Positions 44,862-55,867 of a stretch of 64,000 nucleotides of DNA are shown in pieces. The DNA lies in the NCBI GenBank assembly GCA_020072565.1, contig JAIQGI010000026.1, positions 17,046 to 81,045 of the forward strand, in the 5' to 3' direction. The notes beneath the pieces were generated by a model that saw only the letters and a program-made list of their open reading frames with translations, did no database searches and was not told where the DNA came from. Positions within the stretch are counted from its first letter, which is position 1. Every line of letters begins with the position of its first letter. The stretch comes from Terriglobia bacterium. GTDB taxonomy: Bacteria > Acidobacteriota > UBA6911. A program made the translations under genes and the position numbers.

Positions 44862-45917
44862 ATGTACGAGAGCTATTACGGGCTGAAAGAAAAACCCTTC
44901 AGCCTCACACCGGATCCTGAATTCCTCTACCTTAACGAGGGCTTCCGGGGTGCGCTTGACTGTGCTATTTACGGCATTCAACGGCAGGAAGGTTTCACCA
45001 CTATCGTCGGTGATGTCGGAACCGGGAAAACCACCTTCTGTCGGGCGCTGCTTGGCAAGCTGAACCAAAGCATCCGCACCGCCCTGATTTTGAATCCACT
45101 GTTGAATGAGGAGGAAATACTCAAGGCGGTGCTCCAGGATTTCGGCGTCAAACCAAGCCACCATCAACCGGCACCGGACGTTGCCACCCGGGAACTCCCC
45201 TATGACCCGAGCTGGATGCAGGGATTGACAAAGAAGGAACTCATCGATGAGCTCAACTGCTTCCTGCTCGAAGGCGCCGAGCGGGGAGAATTCAGCTTAA
45301 TCATCATTGATGAGGCGCAAGACCTGTCCATGGGCGTCCTGGAACAACTGCGCATCCTCTCCAATCTCGAGACCGCCAAGAAGAAGCTGCTCCAGTTCAT
45401 CCTTGTCGGCCAGCTCGAGCTCGCGCAGAAACTTCGCCTGCCGGGATTGCGGCAACTAAACCAGAGAATCACCATCCGCTACGCGCTCAAGCCCCTCTCG
45501 AAACAGGACATGGTCCAGTACATCGATCACCGTCTTTCCGTCGCGGGTTCAAAAAAGAGAGTGGGGTTCACCAACGGGGCCCTGCGGAGTATCTATTCGA
45601 ACTCCAAAGGCTACCCGAGGCTGATTAACATCATTTGCGACCGCTCGCTCCTTGCCGGGTACAGCCAGCGAACCCGGCTCGTCACCGGGAGCATGGTGCG
45701 CAGTGCTGCCCGCGGCATCCGGTGGAAGCGGCAGCGGATCAAGATTCGCTTTGTCGGGTCGAAGAAGCTGATAGTTCCGATTGCCGCATTGCTGGCCTTG
45801 GCACTGCTGGCGGCCCTGTTCTTCTGGATCCGGCATGGCTCATTGCCGGATCTCAGTGCCAATTTCTCAAGAGCTTTATCCTGGTCCTCACTAGCTCTGG
45901 CAAATTTGCGACGCTGA
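44862..45917 (+). CDS. ExeA/GspA-like AAA ATPase with C-terminal membrane segment
   Basis: A 351-residue ATPase of the type II secretion GspA/ExeA type. It begins [20 protein letters not shown] (family hallmark), has Walker [10 protein letters not shown], Walker [11 protein letters not shown] and the arginine-containing [15 protein letters not shown] single TM segment near the C-terminus ([20 protein letters not shown]) is followed by a short periplasmic tail, without the peptidoglycan-binding domain of full ExeA. AGAGGG lies 8 nt before the ATG. Related ATPases serve in pilus, exopolysaccharide or secretion systems. No partner genes here. Confidence 0.87.
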   Translation: MYESYYGLKEKPFSLTPDPEFLYLNEGFRGALDCAIYGIQRQEGFTTIVGDVGTGKTTFCRALLGKLNQSIRTALILNPLLNEEEILKAVLQDFGVKPSHHQPAPDVATRELPYDPSWMQGLTKKELIDELNCFLLEGAERGEFSLIIIDEAQDLSMGVLEQLRILSNLETAKKKLLQFILVGQLELAQKLRLPGLRQLNQRITIRYALKPLSKQDMVQYIDHRLSVAGSKKRVGFTNGALRSIYSNSKGYPRLINIICDRSLLAGYSQRTRLVTGSMVRSAARGIRWKRQRIKIRFVGSKKLIVPIAALLALALLAALFFWIRHGSLPDLSANFSRALSWSSLALANLRR

Positions 45918-46002
45918 AACAGCATCGGAAAACCCCTGTTGTCCGGCACTAACCTTTTTAGATTGTAGGAATTGGCGGAAGATCCGCACGCTTTATTTTC
46001 GA

Positions 46003-46031
46003 TTGCAACCGCATCCTCACCATGTTATTAT
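46003..46031 (+). promoter_or_regulatory. rpsO promoter
   Basis: TTGCAA (46003-46008), 17 nt, then TATTAT (46026-46031) is a good sigma-70-type promoter. The predicted start near 46038 leaves about 28 nt before the start codon. Confidence 0.6.
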
Positions 46032-46065
46032 CTGCGTTTGTCTAGTCGATTTGCTGGAGGTTGTC

Positions 46066-46335
46066 TTGTCGCTCACGAGGGAAAAGAAGACCGGGATTGT
46101 CGACGCCTATCGCACCCACAGTACTGATACCGGGTCGCCTGAAGTTCAGATTGCCATTCTGAGCGAAAGGATCGCCTACCTGACGGAGCATTTCAAAGTG
46201 CACGCCAAGGATCATCATTCCCGCAGAGGATTGCTGAAAATGGTCGGCAAAAGGCGTCGCCTGCTGGATTATCTCAAATCAAAGGATATCAATCGTTACC
46301 GAACCGTGATCGAACGGCTCGGGATGCGCAAATAG
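46066..46335 (+). CDS. rpsO: 30S ribosomal protein S15
   Basis: An 89-residue ribosomal protein, exactly the family length. The sequence [20 protein letters not shown] then [36 protein letters not shown] and [12 protein letters not shown] is typical. The TTG at 46066 is chosen because GGAGG ends 5 nt upstream and it gives the correct length; an upstream extension is not supported. It binds 16S rRNA at the three-way junction. rpsO-pnp is a conserved gene pair. Confidence 0.96.
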   Translation: MSLTREKKTGIVDAYRTHSTDTGSPEVQIAILSERIAYLTEHFKVHAKDHHSRRGLLKMVGKRRRLLDYLKSKDINRYRTVIERLGMRK

Positions 46336-46738
46336 GAATGCACAATTGCTGTGCCGGTCCCGCGTGGAAGCGGCCGAACCGGGTCTCGGACCCGCCCTGC
46401 CCTATCTCGTATAGACTCACGGAACGTCACGGAAAAGGACTTGAGGCATCGTTGCGAAGCCATCGAACGTTCCTATGCCTTAACCGGGCCAATCAGATCA
46501 AAGGCGCCGGTCAGTTCTTTATCTCCATCTCTGTAGCGAGCAGGCAGGAGTGTCGGTTCGACGCGCTTTTGGGGTCCGGCAATAACCGGAGCAAGGTGGG
46601 AAATGGGTTATGAGTTATGAGTTAACGACTATCTGTTGCCATCGATAGTCTTTAACCCGTGACTCATAATCATAATTCCTGAATCTCCAAGCCCACCAAA
46701 CTCGAGCAAGCAGGCATCTCATTCTAGGAGGAACAGTC
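46336..46738. other. 403-nt rpsO-pnp spacer with long inverted repeat
   Basis: The spacer contains no supported gene. Its 3' part (46602-46680) folds as a long imperfect hairpin: GTTAA-c-GACTATC pairs with GATAGTC-t-TTAAC around a 10-nt loop, and the outer TTATGAGTTATGAGT words pair with ACTCATAATCATAATTCC. The position just before pnp suggests an RNase-processing site, as in pnp autoregulation elsewhere, but sequence origin as a dispersed repeat is also possible. Confidence 0.55.
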
Positions 46739-48958
46739 ATGAAGTATAGAGTTGCCACCGAGATCGGTGGACTGGAATTCAGTATCGAAATGGGCAAAGT
46801 TGCCACACAGGCAGACGGTGCAGCTTATGTCAGTTACGGTGACACGGTTGTGCTCGCCACCGCCTGCGCTTTGAAGGAACCCCGTGAAGGGGTCGATTTT
46901 TTCCCCCTCACGGTGGACTATCGCGAGAACACATATGCGGCGGGGAAGATCCCCGGCGGATTCTTCAAGCGCGAGGGGAGGCCGAGTGAGAAGGAAATTC
47001 TCACGTCGCGGTTGATCGACCGCCCGTTGCGGCCGCTGTTTCCCGAAGGCTACTGCAGCGAAGTTCAGGTCATAGCCCTGGTGCTTTCGGCCGACAAGGA
47101 AAATGATCCCGATGTGATGAGCATTACGGGTGCCTCAACGGCCTTGTACTGCTCGCCGATTCCCTTCAACGACCCGATCGCTGGGGTGCGCGTGGGGCTG
47201 ATGGACGGACAGTTGGTGGCCAACCCGCCCTTCACCAAGCTCAAGGACAGCAGCCTGAACCTGATCGTGGCCGGCACTGAGGATGCGATCGTCATGGTCG
47301 AGGCAGGGGCGCAGCAGATCACGGAAGAGACCATGATTGAGGCGCTCGATTTTGCCCACGACAACATCCGCAAGCTGATCGCCCTGCAGAAGGAATTGTA
47401 CGCGATGATTCAGCCGGTGAAGCGCGAGATCGTCAAGCCGGTTCTGGATCAGGCCGAATACGCACGCATCGAGCAGGCCTACGGTCAGGCGATCTCCGAC
47501 GCGCTGCATATCAAAGGGAAGCTCAACAGCTACGGCAGGCTGGACGAAATCTCCAAGGAAATCGTCAGTCCCATACCCGAAGAAGAAGAGGAGCGCCGAT
47601 CCCAGGCCAGCGCCATCTTCCAGCACATCATGGAGAAGATCTTTCGCAAGGAGATCCTCAGTGACAGGATCCGGCCGGATGGCCGCCGCTTTGACGAAAT
47701 CCGCCCGATCACCATCGAGGTGGGATTGCTGCCTCGGACTCACGGTTCTGCCCTGTTCACACGTGGCGAAACCCAGGCGCTGGTGACGGCGACATTGGGG
47801 ACAGCTGACGACGAGCAGCGCATGGATACGCTCGAAGGCGAATCGTTCAAGCGCTTCATGCTGCACTACAACTTCCCGCCTTTCAGCGTCGGTGAAGTCA
47901 AGCCACTGCGCGGTCCCGGACGGCGCGAGATCGGCCATGGAGCCCTGGCCGAAAGGAGCATCCTCCCTGTTATGCCGGTCGAAGAGGCCTTTCCCTACAC
48001 GGTGCGGGTCGTTTCGGACATCCTGGAGAGCAACGGCTCATCTTCGATGGCTACGATCTGCGGCGGCATTCTGGCGCTCATGGATGCCGGCGTGCCGATT
48101 GCCTCTCCGGTGGCGGGCGTGGCCATGGGATTGGTCAAGGAAGGCGACAAATATGCGGTGCTGACAGACATCGCCGGGGCCGAAGACCACTACGGAGACA
48201 TGGACTTCAAGGTCGCGGGGACTGCCAAGGGGATCACCGGCCTGCAAATGGACATCAAGATCGGGGGCATTACCCGCCAGATTATGGCCGAGGCCCTGGC
48301 TCAGGCCAAGGAGGGGCGCCTTTTCATTCTGCAGCGCATGGTTGACGCACTGGGCGCGCCGCGCTCCGAGATCTCCACCTATGCGCCCCGCATCATCACG
48401 ATCCAGATTCCAAAGGACAAGATCGGTGGCGTGATCGGCAGCGGCGGCAAGACCATTCGCGGGATTATCGAGCAGACCGGCGTGAAGATCGACATCGAGG
48501 ACGACGGCAAGGTCAACATCGCGTCGACGGATTCGGAGTCGGCTCAAAAGGCGATCCGGATCATCGAAGACCTGGTCATGGAAGCTGAGGTGGGGAAGAC
48601 ATATCTCGGCACGGTTACCCGGTTGGTCGATTTCGGCGCTTTCGTGGAAATCTTCCCCGGCACAGAGGGCCTGCTGCATATCTCCGAAGTGGCCGACTAT
48701 CGCGTTCAGGACATCAACAGCGAACTCAAGCTTGGTGAACAGGTCCTGGTGAAGGTCCTCAGCATCGAGCCTCCGAACAAGATCCGTTTGAGCCGCAAAG
48801 CCGTTCTGCGCGAGGCGGCGGGCCTGCCGCCTGCGGAACCCAGCTCGCGACCGCCCCGGCGCGGAGACAGACCGCCGCGTGGAGGTGGACACGAGCGCGG
48901 CGGCCGTGACCGGGAACGGAGGCCAGGCGGGGGCGGTGGCCGGCGCTTCAACCACTGA
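46739..48958 (+). CDS. pnp: Polyribonucleotide nucleotidyltransferase (PNPase)
   Basis: A 739-residue 3'-5' exoribonuclease that degrades RNA by phosphorolysis. Two RNase PH domains (1-210 and about 310-545; GRRFDEIRPITIEVGLLPRTHG cited in part as RRFDEIRPITIEVGLL; catalytic HYGDMDFKVAGTAKGI) surround a helical domain. A KH domain (IGGVIGSGGKTIRGIIEQTG) and an S1 domain (GKTYLGTVTRLVDFGAFVEI) follow. The final 40 residues are Arg/Gly/Pro-rich, an RGG-like tail longer than in E. coli. AGGAGG precedes the ATG by 7 nt. Confidence 0.97.
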   Translation: MKYRVATEIGGLEFSIEMGKVATQADGAAYVSYGDTVVLATACALKEPREGVDFFPLTVDYRENTYAAGKIPGGFFKREGRPSEKEILTSRLIDRPLRPLFPEGYCSEVQVIALVLSADKENDPDVMSITGASTALYCSPIPFNDPIAGVRVGLMDGQLVANPPFTKLKDSSLNLIVAGTEDAIVMVEAGAQQITEETMIEALDFAHDNIRKLIALQKELYAMIQPVKREIVKPVLDQAEYARIEQAYGQAISDALHIKGKLNSYGRLDEISKEIVSPIPEEEEERRSQASAIFQHIMEKIFRKEILSDRIRPDGRRFDEIRPITIEVGLLPRTHGSALFTRGETQALVTATLGTADDEQRMDTLEGESFKRFMLHYNFPPFSVGEVKPLRGPGRREIGHGALAERSILPVMPVEEAFPYTVRVVSDILESNGSSSMATICGGILALMDAGVPIASPVAGVAMGLVKEGDKYAVLTDIAGAEDHYGDMDFKVAGTAKGITGLQMDIKIGGITRQIMAEALAQAKEGRLFILQRMVDALGAPRSEISTYAPRIITIQIPKDKIGGVIGSGGKTIRGIIEQTGVKIDIEDDGKVNIASTDSESAQKAIRIIEDLVMEAEVGKTYLGTVTRLVDFGAFVEIFPGTEGLLHISEVADYRVQDINSELKLGEQVLVKVLSIEPPNKIRLSRKAVLREAAGLPPAEPSSRPPRRGDRPPRGGGHERGGRDRERRPGGGGGRRFNH

Positions 48959-48977
48959 TCCTTATGGGACGAACACT

Positions 48978-49005
48978 GCAGGTCGCGCCGCCAGGCGCGA
49001 CCTGC
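48978..49005 (+). terminator. Strong hairpin after pnp
   Basis: GCAGGTCGCGCC and GGCGCGACCTGC form a perfect 12-bp stem with loop GCCA, 19 nt after the pnp stop. No T-run follows, so it may terminate with Rho help or protect the 3' end. Confidence 0.6.
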
Positions 49006-49017
49006 TGATATATGGGA

Positions 49018-49049
49018 AGTGATGAGCCATGAGTAAAGCGCTCATCACT
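49018..49049 (+). promoter_or_regulatory. Inverted repeat just before larB
   Basis: AGTGATGAGC (49018-49027) and GCTCATCACT (49040-49049) pair perfectly around a 12-nt loop. It ends 7 nt before the larB ATG, occupying the ribosome-binding region, so it could hide the start. Confidence 0.4.
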
Positions 49050-49056
49050 GCTGATC

Positions 49057-49809
49057 ATGCACCGAAACGACATCCTGAATCTTCTCGAACAGGTTCAAAA
49101 GGGGGCGCTGACGCCTCATCAGGGAGTGAAGCGCCTGGAGAGCCTTCCCTTCGAAGATTTGGGCTTCGCGCGGGTTGATCATCATCGCACCCTGCGGCAG
49201 GGTTTCCCCGAAGTGATTTTCGGCCTGAAGAAAAAACCCGGGCATGTGGCTGCCATCGTGCGCAGCCTGCTGCCGCAAAAGACCAACATTCTCATTACCC
49301 GCTGTCCTCGGAATGTTTACGCCGCCGTGCGGCGGGTGACCCGGAAGGCGCAATACCATGAGATGGCTCAGGCTGCCAGCATCATTCAGGATGCCACGAT
49401 CCACGGCGACGGGATAATCCATGTTGTTTGCGCCGGCACCTCCGACATTCCGGTGGCGGAGGAAGCAGTGCTGACCGCACGCGTGATGGGAAATGAAGTC
49501 GAAACCACTTTTGATGCCGGTGTGGCAGGGATTCATCGCCTGCTGAGCGCGCGCGAGGCTCTGGCACGCGCCCGGGCCATCATCGTGGTTGCCGGGATGG
49601 AGGGGGCTCTGCCCAGCGTGGTGGGCGGAATGGTGAGTGTCCCCGTGATCGCTGTCCCTACCAGTATCGGCTACGGCAGCTCCTTTGGCGGGCTCACCGC
49701 GTTGCTTGCCATGCTGAACAGTTGCGCGTCGAACGTAACGGTAGTCAACATCGACAACGGCTTCGGCGCGGGTTTCGTCGCCAGCCTGATCAACCGCAAA
49801 AGATCGTGA
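49057..49809 (+). CDS. larB: Nickel pincer cofactor synthesis protein LarB
   Basis: A 250-residue PurE-like enzyme. LarB carboxylates and hydrolyses nicotinic acid adenine dinucleotide in the first step of the nickel-pincer cofactor pathway. The N-terminal helical part ([20 protein letters not shown]) is followed by the PurE-type domain with [30 protein letters not shown] [31 protein letters not shown] and [20 protein letters not shown] (cited in part: [18 protein letters not shown]). larC, larE and lactate racemase are absent here. The start is overlapped by a hairpin; no strong ribosome site is visible. Confidence 0.92.
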   Translation: MHRNDILNLLEQVQKGALTPHQGVKRLESLPFEDLGFARVDHHRTLRQGFPEVIFGLKKKPGHVAAIVRSLLPQKTNILITRCPRNVYAAVRRVTRKAQYHEMAQAASIIQDATIHGDGIIHVVCAGTSDIPVAEEAVLTARVMGNEVETTFDAGVAGIHRLLSAREALARARAIIVVAGMEGALPSVVGGMVSVPVIAVPTSIGYGSSFGGLTALLAMLNSCASNVTVVNIDNGFGAGFVASLINRKRS

Positions 49810-50001
49810 CTTTCGGTCGAAAGCAGGATCCCGGAGTCGGTCGAAAACGCGCCGATATCTTAACTAACTGATGTTAAAAGAGTTGCGGCTCTCATCGCCG
49901 ACAGCACTTTGATTTTCCCGGCCTCCAATCTATTTCCTTGCTCCTGACCCCGGGCTTTGGTCGAATGTCGGATTCTGAGGGCTGGCTTTTCTTTTTCACT
50001 C

Positions 50002-50010
50002 TGCTATCAT
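50002..50010 (+). promoter_or_regulatory. Extended -10 promoter of dnaG-rpoD
   Basis: TGCTATCAT (TG-n-TATCAT) lies 30 nt before the dnaG start, in the 231-nt spacer after larB. No strong -35 box. Confidence 0.45.
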
Positions 50011-50040
50011 TTCTGAACTAAAAACCTCGAGCGTAATCGT

Positions 50041-51819
50041 ATGCCTTTATACTCCGATGGCGTGCTTGATGAAGTGCGTAACTCCGTCAACATCGTCTCA
50101 CTGGTTTCCGAGTATCTCGCGCTGAAGAAACGCGGGCGGAACCACGTGGCGCGCTGCCCGTTTCACACCGAGAAGACGCCTTCGTTCAACGTCAGCGAGG
50201 ACAAGCAGATCTTCCACTGCTTCGGTTGCGGCGTGGGTGGGGACCTTTTCAAGTTCGTGATGCAGATCGAGCAGATTTCCTTTCCTGAGGCGGTGCGTTT
50301 CGTTGCTGAGAGGTATGGCATCGCGCTGCCGCAGCCGGCGGTACGGGAAGAGCCCAGCACCGGCAGCGACAGCGACACGATGCGCAAGGCCGCAGAGGCT
50401 GCCGCGCTCTTTTTCCACCATGCGCTGCTCGAGACCGAGGAAGGGCGCTCGCCCCTGGCTTACCTGCAGGGAAGAGGGGTGACTCGGGAGACGATCGACC
50501 GTTTCAAGCTCGGATATTCGCCGGCCGGGGGAACCTCGCTTCTGGTCCACCTGCAGAAAAAGGGCTTCCCGGTTGCGGCCTTGGAGGAATGTGGCCTGGT
50601 CAAGCGCTCCGAGGATGGCAGCCGCCATTACGACGCCTTTCGCGGCCGGATCATGTTCCCGATCACCGACATCCGCGGCCGTGTCATTGCCTTTGGCGGC
50701 CGCGCTCTTGGAGATCATCAGCCGAAGTATTTGAATTCCCCCGAGAGCAGGCTCTATAATAAGAGCCGGAATCTCTTCGGGTTGAGCTATGCCCGGGGAG
50801 GGATCCAAAAGTCAGACTATGCCGTGCTGGTCGAGGGGTACATGGATTTTCTTATCCCTTTCCAGCACGGAATAGAGAACGTGGTTGCCTCGCTGGGTAC
50901 CAGCCTGACTCCTCAACAGGTGAAGTTGCTCGGGCGGTATACCCGTGAGGTAGTAGTCAGCTATGATCCTGATTCTGCAGGGCTTGCGGCAACACAAAGA
51001 TCACTCGACCTTTTCCTGGAGGAGGATTTTCGGGTTCGGGTATTCAGATTGCCCGAAGGGCAGGACCCGGACGCGTTCGTTCGAAGTGCAGGCGCAAAGG
51101 AATATCTGGACCGGCTGAGGAAGTCCGCTCCCTACCTCGAATTTGTGCTGGAAACCGCACTGCAGAGCCGGGGAGGCCTGGGCGACCCGAAGAGTAAGGT
51201 CCAGGTGCTGAATGCGGTCTTGCCGTATCTGGCCAAGGTTCCGAACGCCGTCGAGCGCTCGGATTACGTGTTTCATTTTGCCCGCAAGTTGCAGATCGAG
51301 GATCAGCAGCTGCTCGCGGAAGTGAAGCGGGCGGCGCAGCAAAAGAAGACGCGGCTTCGGGAAGCTCCCCTGGCATCGATGGGAGCGATGAAGTTCGCGG
51401 AAAAGCGGCTCCTTCAATTCCTGCTCAACCATTCAACGCTCCAGCCGCACATTCTTTCCCTCTGCTCCGACCGGGATTTCGAAGGTCTGGCGACGGAGAG
51501 GGTATTCACCGTGCTCCTGGACGATTTCCGACTGGGAGTAGTTACGACGTTTGAGAGCCTTCATCGGAAGTTTGCCGGTGAAGCGGAACAGGTCATGCTG
51601 GCCCAGCTCCAGATGGAGGAGGTGCCGGAGAACTTTTCCCGCGAAACGGCTGAAAGTTTTCTCTGCGCGCTGCGTAGTATCAAGCTGGAGTCGAAGAAGC
51701 AGGAAATACTCACAAAGATCGCTGAAGCAGTCGAGCGGAAGGACGATACGTTACTGAACCATCTTATCGAGCAGCGGGTTCAGGTCGATCGCGAACTGGT
51801 CAGCCTGTCCAGGAAATAG
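50041..51819 (+). CDS. dnaG: DNA primase
   Basis: A 592-residue primase that makes RNA primers at the replication fork. The zinc-binding domain has Cys39, His42, Cys60 and Cys63 in the patterns ARCPFH and FHCFGC. The catalytic TOPRIM domain contains [34 protein letters not shown] and [15 protein letters not shown]-terminal helicase-binding domain follows (450-592). Initiation at ATG 50041 gives the canonical N-terminus; the preceding sequence lacks a strong ribosome site. It is 20 nt from rpoD, the classical macromolecular synthesis operon. Confidence 0.96.
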   Translation: MPLYSDGVLDEVRNSVNIVSLVSEYLALKKRGRNHVARCPFHTEKTPSFNVSEDKQIFHCFGCGVGGDLFKFVMQIEQISFPEAVRFVAERYGIALPQPAVREEPSTGSDSDTMRKAAEAAALFFHHALLETEEGRSPLAYLQGRGVTRETIDRFKLGYSPAGGTSLLVHLQKKGFPVAALEECGLVKRSEDGSRHYDAFRGRIMFPITDIRGRVIAFGGRALGDHQPKYLNSPESRLYNKSRNLFGLSYARGGIQKSDYAVLVEGYMDFLIPFQHGIENVVASLGTSLTPQQVKLLGRYTREVVVSYDPDSAGLAATQRSLDLFLEEDFRVRVFRLPEGQDPDAFVRSAGAKEYLDRLRKSAPYLEFVLETALQSRGGLGDPKSKVQVLNAVLPYLAKVPNAVERSDYVFHFARKLQIEDQQLLAEVKRAAQQKKTRLREAPLASMGAMKFAEKRLLQFLLNHSTLQPHILSLCSDRDFEGLATERVFTVLLDDFRLGVVTTFESLHRKFAGEAEQVMLAQLQMEEVPENFSRETAESFLCALRSIKLESKKQEILTKIAEAVERKDDTLLNHLIEQRVQVDRELVSLSRK

Positions 51820-51839
51820 CCGGAAAGGAGACAGCAGGT

Positions 51840-53531
<1,692 letters not shown>

Positions 53532-53564
53532 CTACAGTTTCTTTCTGCAATTATCGATGACGAT

Positions 53565-53599
53565 GAGGCCCGCCCAAATTGGCGGGCCTCGCTGTTTTT
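53565..53599 (+). terminator. Intrinsic terminator of dnaG-rpoD
   Basis: GAGGCCCGCC and GGCGGGCCTC form a perfect 10-bp GC-rich stem with loop CAAATT. GCTGTTTTT follows. This is the strongest intrinsic terminator in the window. Confidence 0.9.
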
Positions 53600-53739
53600 G
53601 GCCCTGCAGCCAAGGCGTCACGACCCGAAGACGCGCGGGTCATGGAGACTCTTGCCGCCTTGGAGTTTTCAGGTCTGGGCGTTTGACGTGCAAATCTTCT
53701 TCAGCTCTTTCGAACCACATGCGCGCCAGGCGCAGGTTC

Positions 53740-54087
53740 TCAGGCGCTGCGCTCATACACAATGGTCCCTTCGTGCATTGCGGGATAAATGATCGTGCCT
53801 ACCAAATCCCGGTACCGGGCGAGTTCTTCCGGAGTCGCCACGACCACGTCCTTTGCCAAGCCGATGCCGGCAAGCGCCTTCCGGATTTTAATGGTCAGAT
53901 CCCGTTTGGATCCGTTGACCGGCATTACGACGAGGAGATCGACGTCGCTGTCGGGACCGGCATCTCCGCGCGCATGCGATCCGAAAAGCACGATCATTTC
54001 GGGATGGAATCCGTCCACGATGCGCCGAACCATCTCCCGGATTATCCTGTCGACTTTCTCCTCTGTCATTGCTACAGTCTCTTCCAT
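53740..54087 (-). CDS. MNT-type nucleotidyltransferase domain protein
   Basis: A 115-residue minimal nucleotidyltransferase. The signature is VLFGSHARGDAGPDSDVDLLVV (GSxARG...SDxDL), with catalytic Asp residues. Such proteins often pair with HEPN toxins and act as antitoxins by AMPylation. No HEPN gene is adjacent. The start at 54087 is preferred (GAGG 10 nt upstream); 54069 is possible and a longer frame to 54159 would overlap the upstream gene. Confidence 0.78.
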   Translation of the reverse strand: MEETVAMTEEKVDRIIREMVRRIVDGFHPEMIVLFGSHARGDAGPDSDVDLLVVMPVNGSKRDLTIKIRKALAGIGLAKDVVVATPEELARYRDLVGTIIYPAMHEGTIVYERSA

Positions 54088-54122
54088 TACGTTCAAGCCT
54101 CTTCCCGTCTGGCCATCAGCCG

Positions 54123-54347
54123 TCACCGGCGCCCATTGCCCGACAGCAGGTGTGACCACGCAGCATCCTCCTCGGGCTTCGTCCAGTCGGAAAGTGCTGC
54201 TTCACTCAGGATCGCTGTCCCATTGTCGTGATCTGCCGGTTCGTCCAGAATCAGGACGAATGCCCGGCGACCGGACTTGAGATGCACCGGCTCGAGCAGC
54301 TTCACATTGCCTCGATCGTCAACCACAGCTTCAAAAGTCTTGATCAT
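54123..54347 (-). CDS. Antitoxin-like small protein
   Basis: A 74-residue protein: MIKTFEAVVDDRGNVKLLEP then VHLKSGRRAFVLILDEP resembles the N-terminal swapped-hairpin or DUF2281-type antitoxin fold, and the C-terminus SEAALSDWTKPEEDAAWSHL matches tails of antitoxins paired with MazF/PIN/RelE toxins. GGGGA precedes the ATG at 54347. It lies 35 nt upstream of the MNT gene on the same strand. No toxin is present, so the pair may be a decayed or hybrid toxin-antitoxin locus. Confidence 0.65.
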   Translation of the reverse strand: MIKTFEAVVDDRGNVKLLEPVHLKSGRRAFVLILDEPADHDNGTAILSEAALSDWTKPEEDAAWSHLLSGNGRR

Positions 54348-54467
54348 GATTCCCCTTCTCCCAAGACATTTTACACCTCGACTTGTAGAACGCAGGATTT
54401 CAAAATGAAGTGTGGTCAGCGAAGGGTTTCCCCGCATTGTGTCTGCTGCACGCTCGGATGACTAATT

Positions 54468-55799
54468 CTATTTCTTGCCCTGCACCAGCTTTGAGAGATC
54501 GAGTGAACCCTGTCGCACGCGTACGTTAAGGCTGGAGCCTCCTTTTATGGCAACCCGGATCGTGCTGTTTTTGCCCGCTTGGAGTTTCTCCGGATCGATC
54601 GCCCAGCCCAGCAGGTAGTAGCGCGAGATTTCCTCTAGGGTCGTGATCATGGCCGCATCCAGGGCATTGGTGTTTTTCAGGAAGCGGCCGCCCGTGTCGC
54701 TCGCAATGGCATTGAGGGCATCCATTGAGGCGGCCACTTCATTAACGCCGCTACCGGCTAGTGATCCGGTAATGTCCGGCGCCCTCTTTACCTTAGAATC
54801 AGGGAGCCCTACTACCAGGCCACGAGCATCGAGCGTGTAGACGACGATTCCCGCCCGTGCCGCTCCAGTCGTGATTTCATTTATTCTTGAAACGACATCG
54901 CTGCTCTTAGTCTGAAGAACAAATCCGTCGGATAGATAGAAGACTATTTTTCGCCCAGGCAAGGTTTCTACAGACTGCAAGAAACTGCGCAGAGCACCCA
55001 ACGATCTCTCGCCAAGGCCTGCTGACTGCTGAACGAGAAAAGAGGCTCTTCGGAGGGTTGTTTCCACGGCTTCCTTGAGGGGCCCTCCATCCCCGGGAAT
55101 GATCATGCCGAGATCGACAGGTTTACGGAGGATGGCCGAAACAAAATAAGTCAATACCGCCTTATCATTACGATCCAGCGCCGCCGCCTGGGCCTCGGTC
55201 ATCGGCGGCCATGCAAGGTCTTCCGCTCCCGCGCTCTTGAAACTTAGTTTTTCCAGGGAAGCAAGCAGCATGGCCTTGTCGCCTGTGAGTTGCTGAGTCG
55301 AACCAAGCTGTCCTGATGCCGCGAATATTGCGGCCCTGTCCCTCGGCTCGACCGACACATTGATCAAGTTGGAAAGCGCAGCCCGGCACCTCATAGTGCT
55401 GTCTGCCGACAGGTGCCAATCGTCCACGAAAAACAAGAGCGTGCGCCCGGGATTCTCAAATTTCGTGGCGTGCTGCTCAGGAATCTGAACAGGCTTGTTT
55501 TCGGCTCTTGCCCATATCTCCTCGTCGTGGCGGCTTCCTGCGGAGATCATCTCGAAGAATTCGATCGGCTGGACTTTGCCATCAATGCGCAATTCAAACT
55601 GCTCTTTTTTGAGATCCGGCACGAAATGCCCTTGCTTGTCGAAGACCATGACGTCAGTCTGAACCAGCCCCACGCTGACGCGTATAGTAGGTTCCTGTCC
55701 GGATGGGGTTCTTTGTGCCTGAGAATGCAATGGACCTGTCAGGCAAAAAAGAAGGAAAGTGCACACAAACGGCATCTGAAGCGCAGGCTGTATGGACAT
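54468..55799 (-). CDS. Secreted VWFA-related protein (copy 1)
   Basis: A 443-residue exported protein with signal FVCTFLLFCLTGPLHSQAQ. The family hallmark VGLVQTDVMVFDKQGHFVPD then LKKEQFELRIDGKVQPIEFF is intact. The von Willebrand A-like domain has a degenerate metal site (FVDDWHLSADS), RKIVFYLSDGFVLQT, YTLDARGL, and a C-terminal YYLLGWAIDPEKL. This family is expanded in Acidobacteriota; function is unknown. GGAGGG is 12 nt upstream of the ATG. It is the third gene of a minus-strand operon, after the paralogous copy 2 and the Sec-redoxin. Confidence 0.88.
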   Translation of the reverse strand: MSIQPALQMPFVCTFLLFCLTGPLHSQAQRTPSGQEPTIRVSVGLVQTDVMVFDKQGHFVPDLKKEQFELRIDGKVQPIEFFEMISAGSRHDEEIWARAENKPVQIPEQHATKFENPGRTLLFFVDDWHLSADSTMRCRAALSNLINVSVEPRDRAAIFAASGQLGSTQQLTGDKAMLLASLEKLSFKSAGAEDLAWPPMTEAQAAALDRNDKAVLTYFVSAILRKPVDLGMIIPGDGGPLKEAVETTLRRASFLVQQSAGLGERSLGALRSFLQSVETLPGRKIVFYLSDGFVLQTKSSDVVSRINEITTGAARAGIVVYTLDARGLVVGLPDSKVKRAPDITGSLAGSGVNEVAASMDALNAIASDTGGRFLKNTNALDAAMITTLEEISRYYLLGWAIDPEKLQAGKNSTIRVAIKGGSSLNVRVRQGSLDLSKLVQGKK

Positions 55800-55867
55800 T
55801 TTCGCCCTCCATCGGGTCGTCTCGTAAGATCCTTCGGGCCTATTTCTCGTTCTCCGGAGACCGGCAA

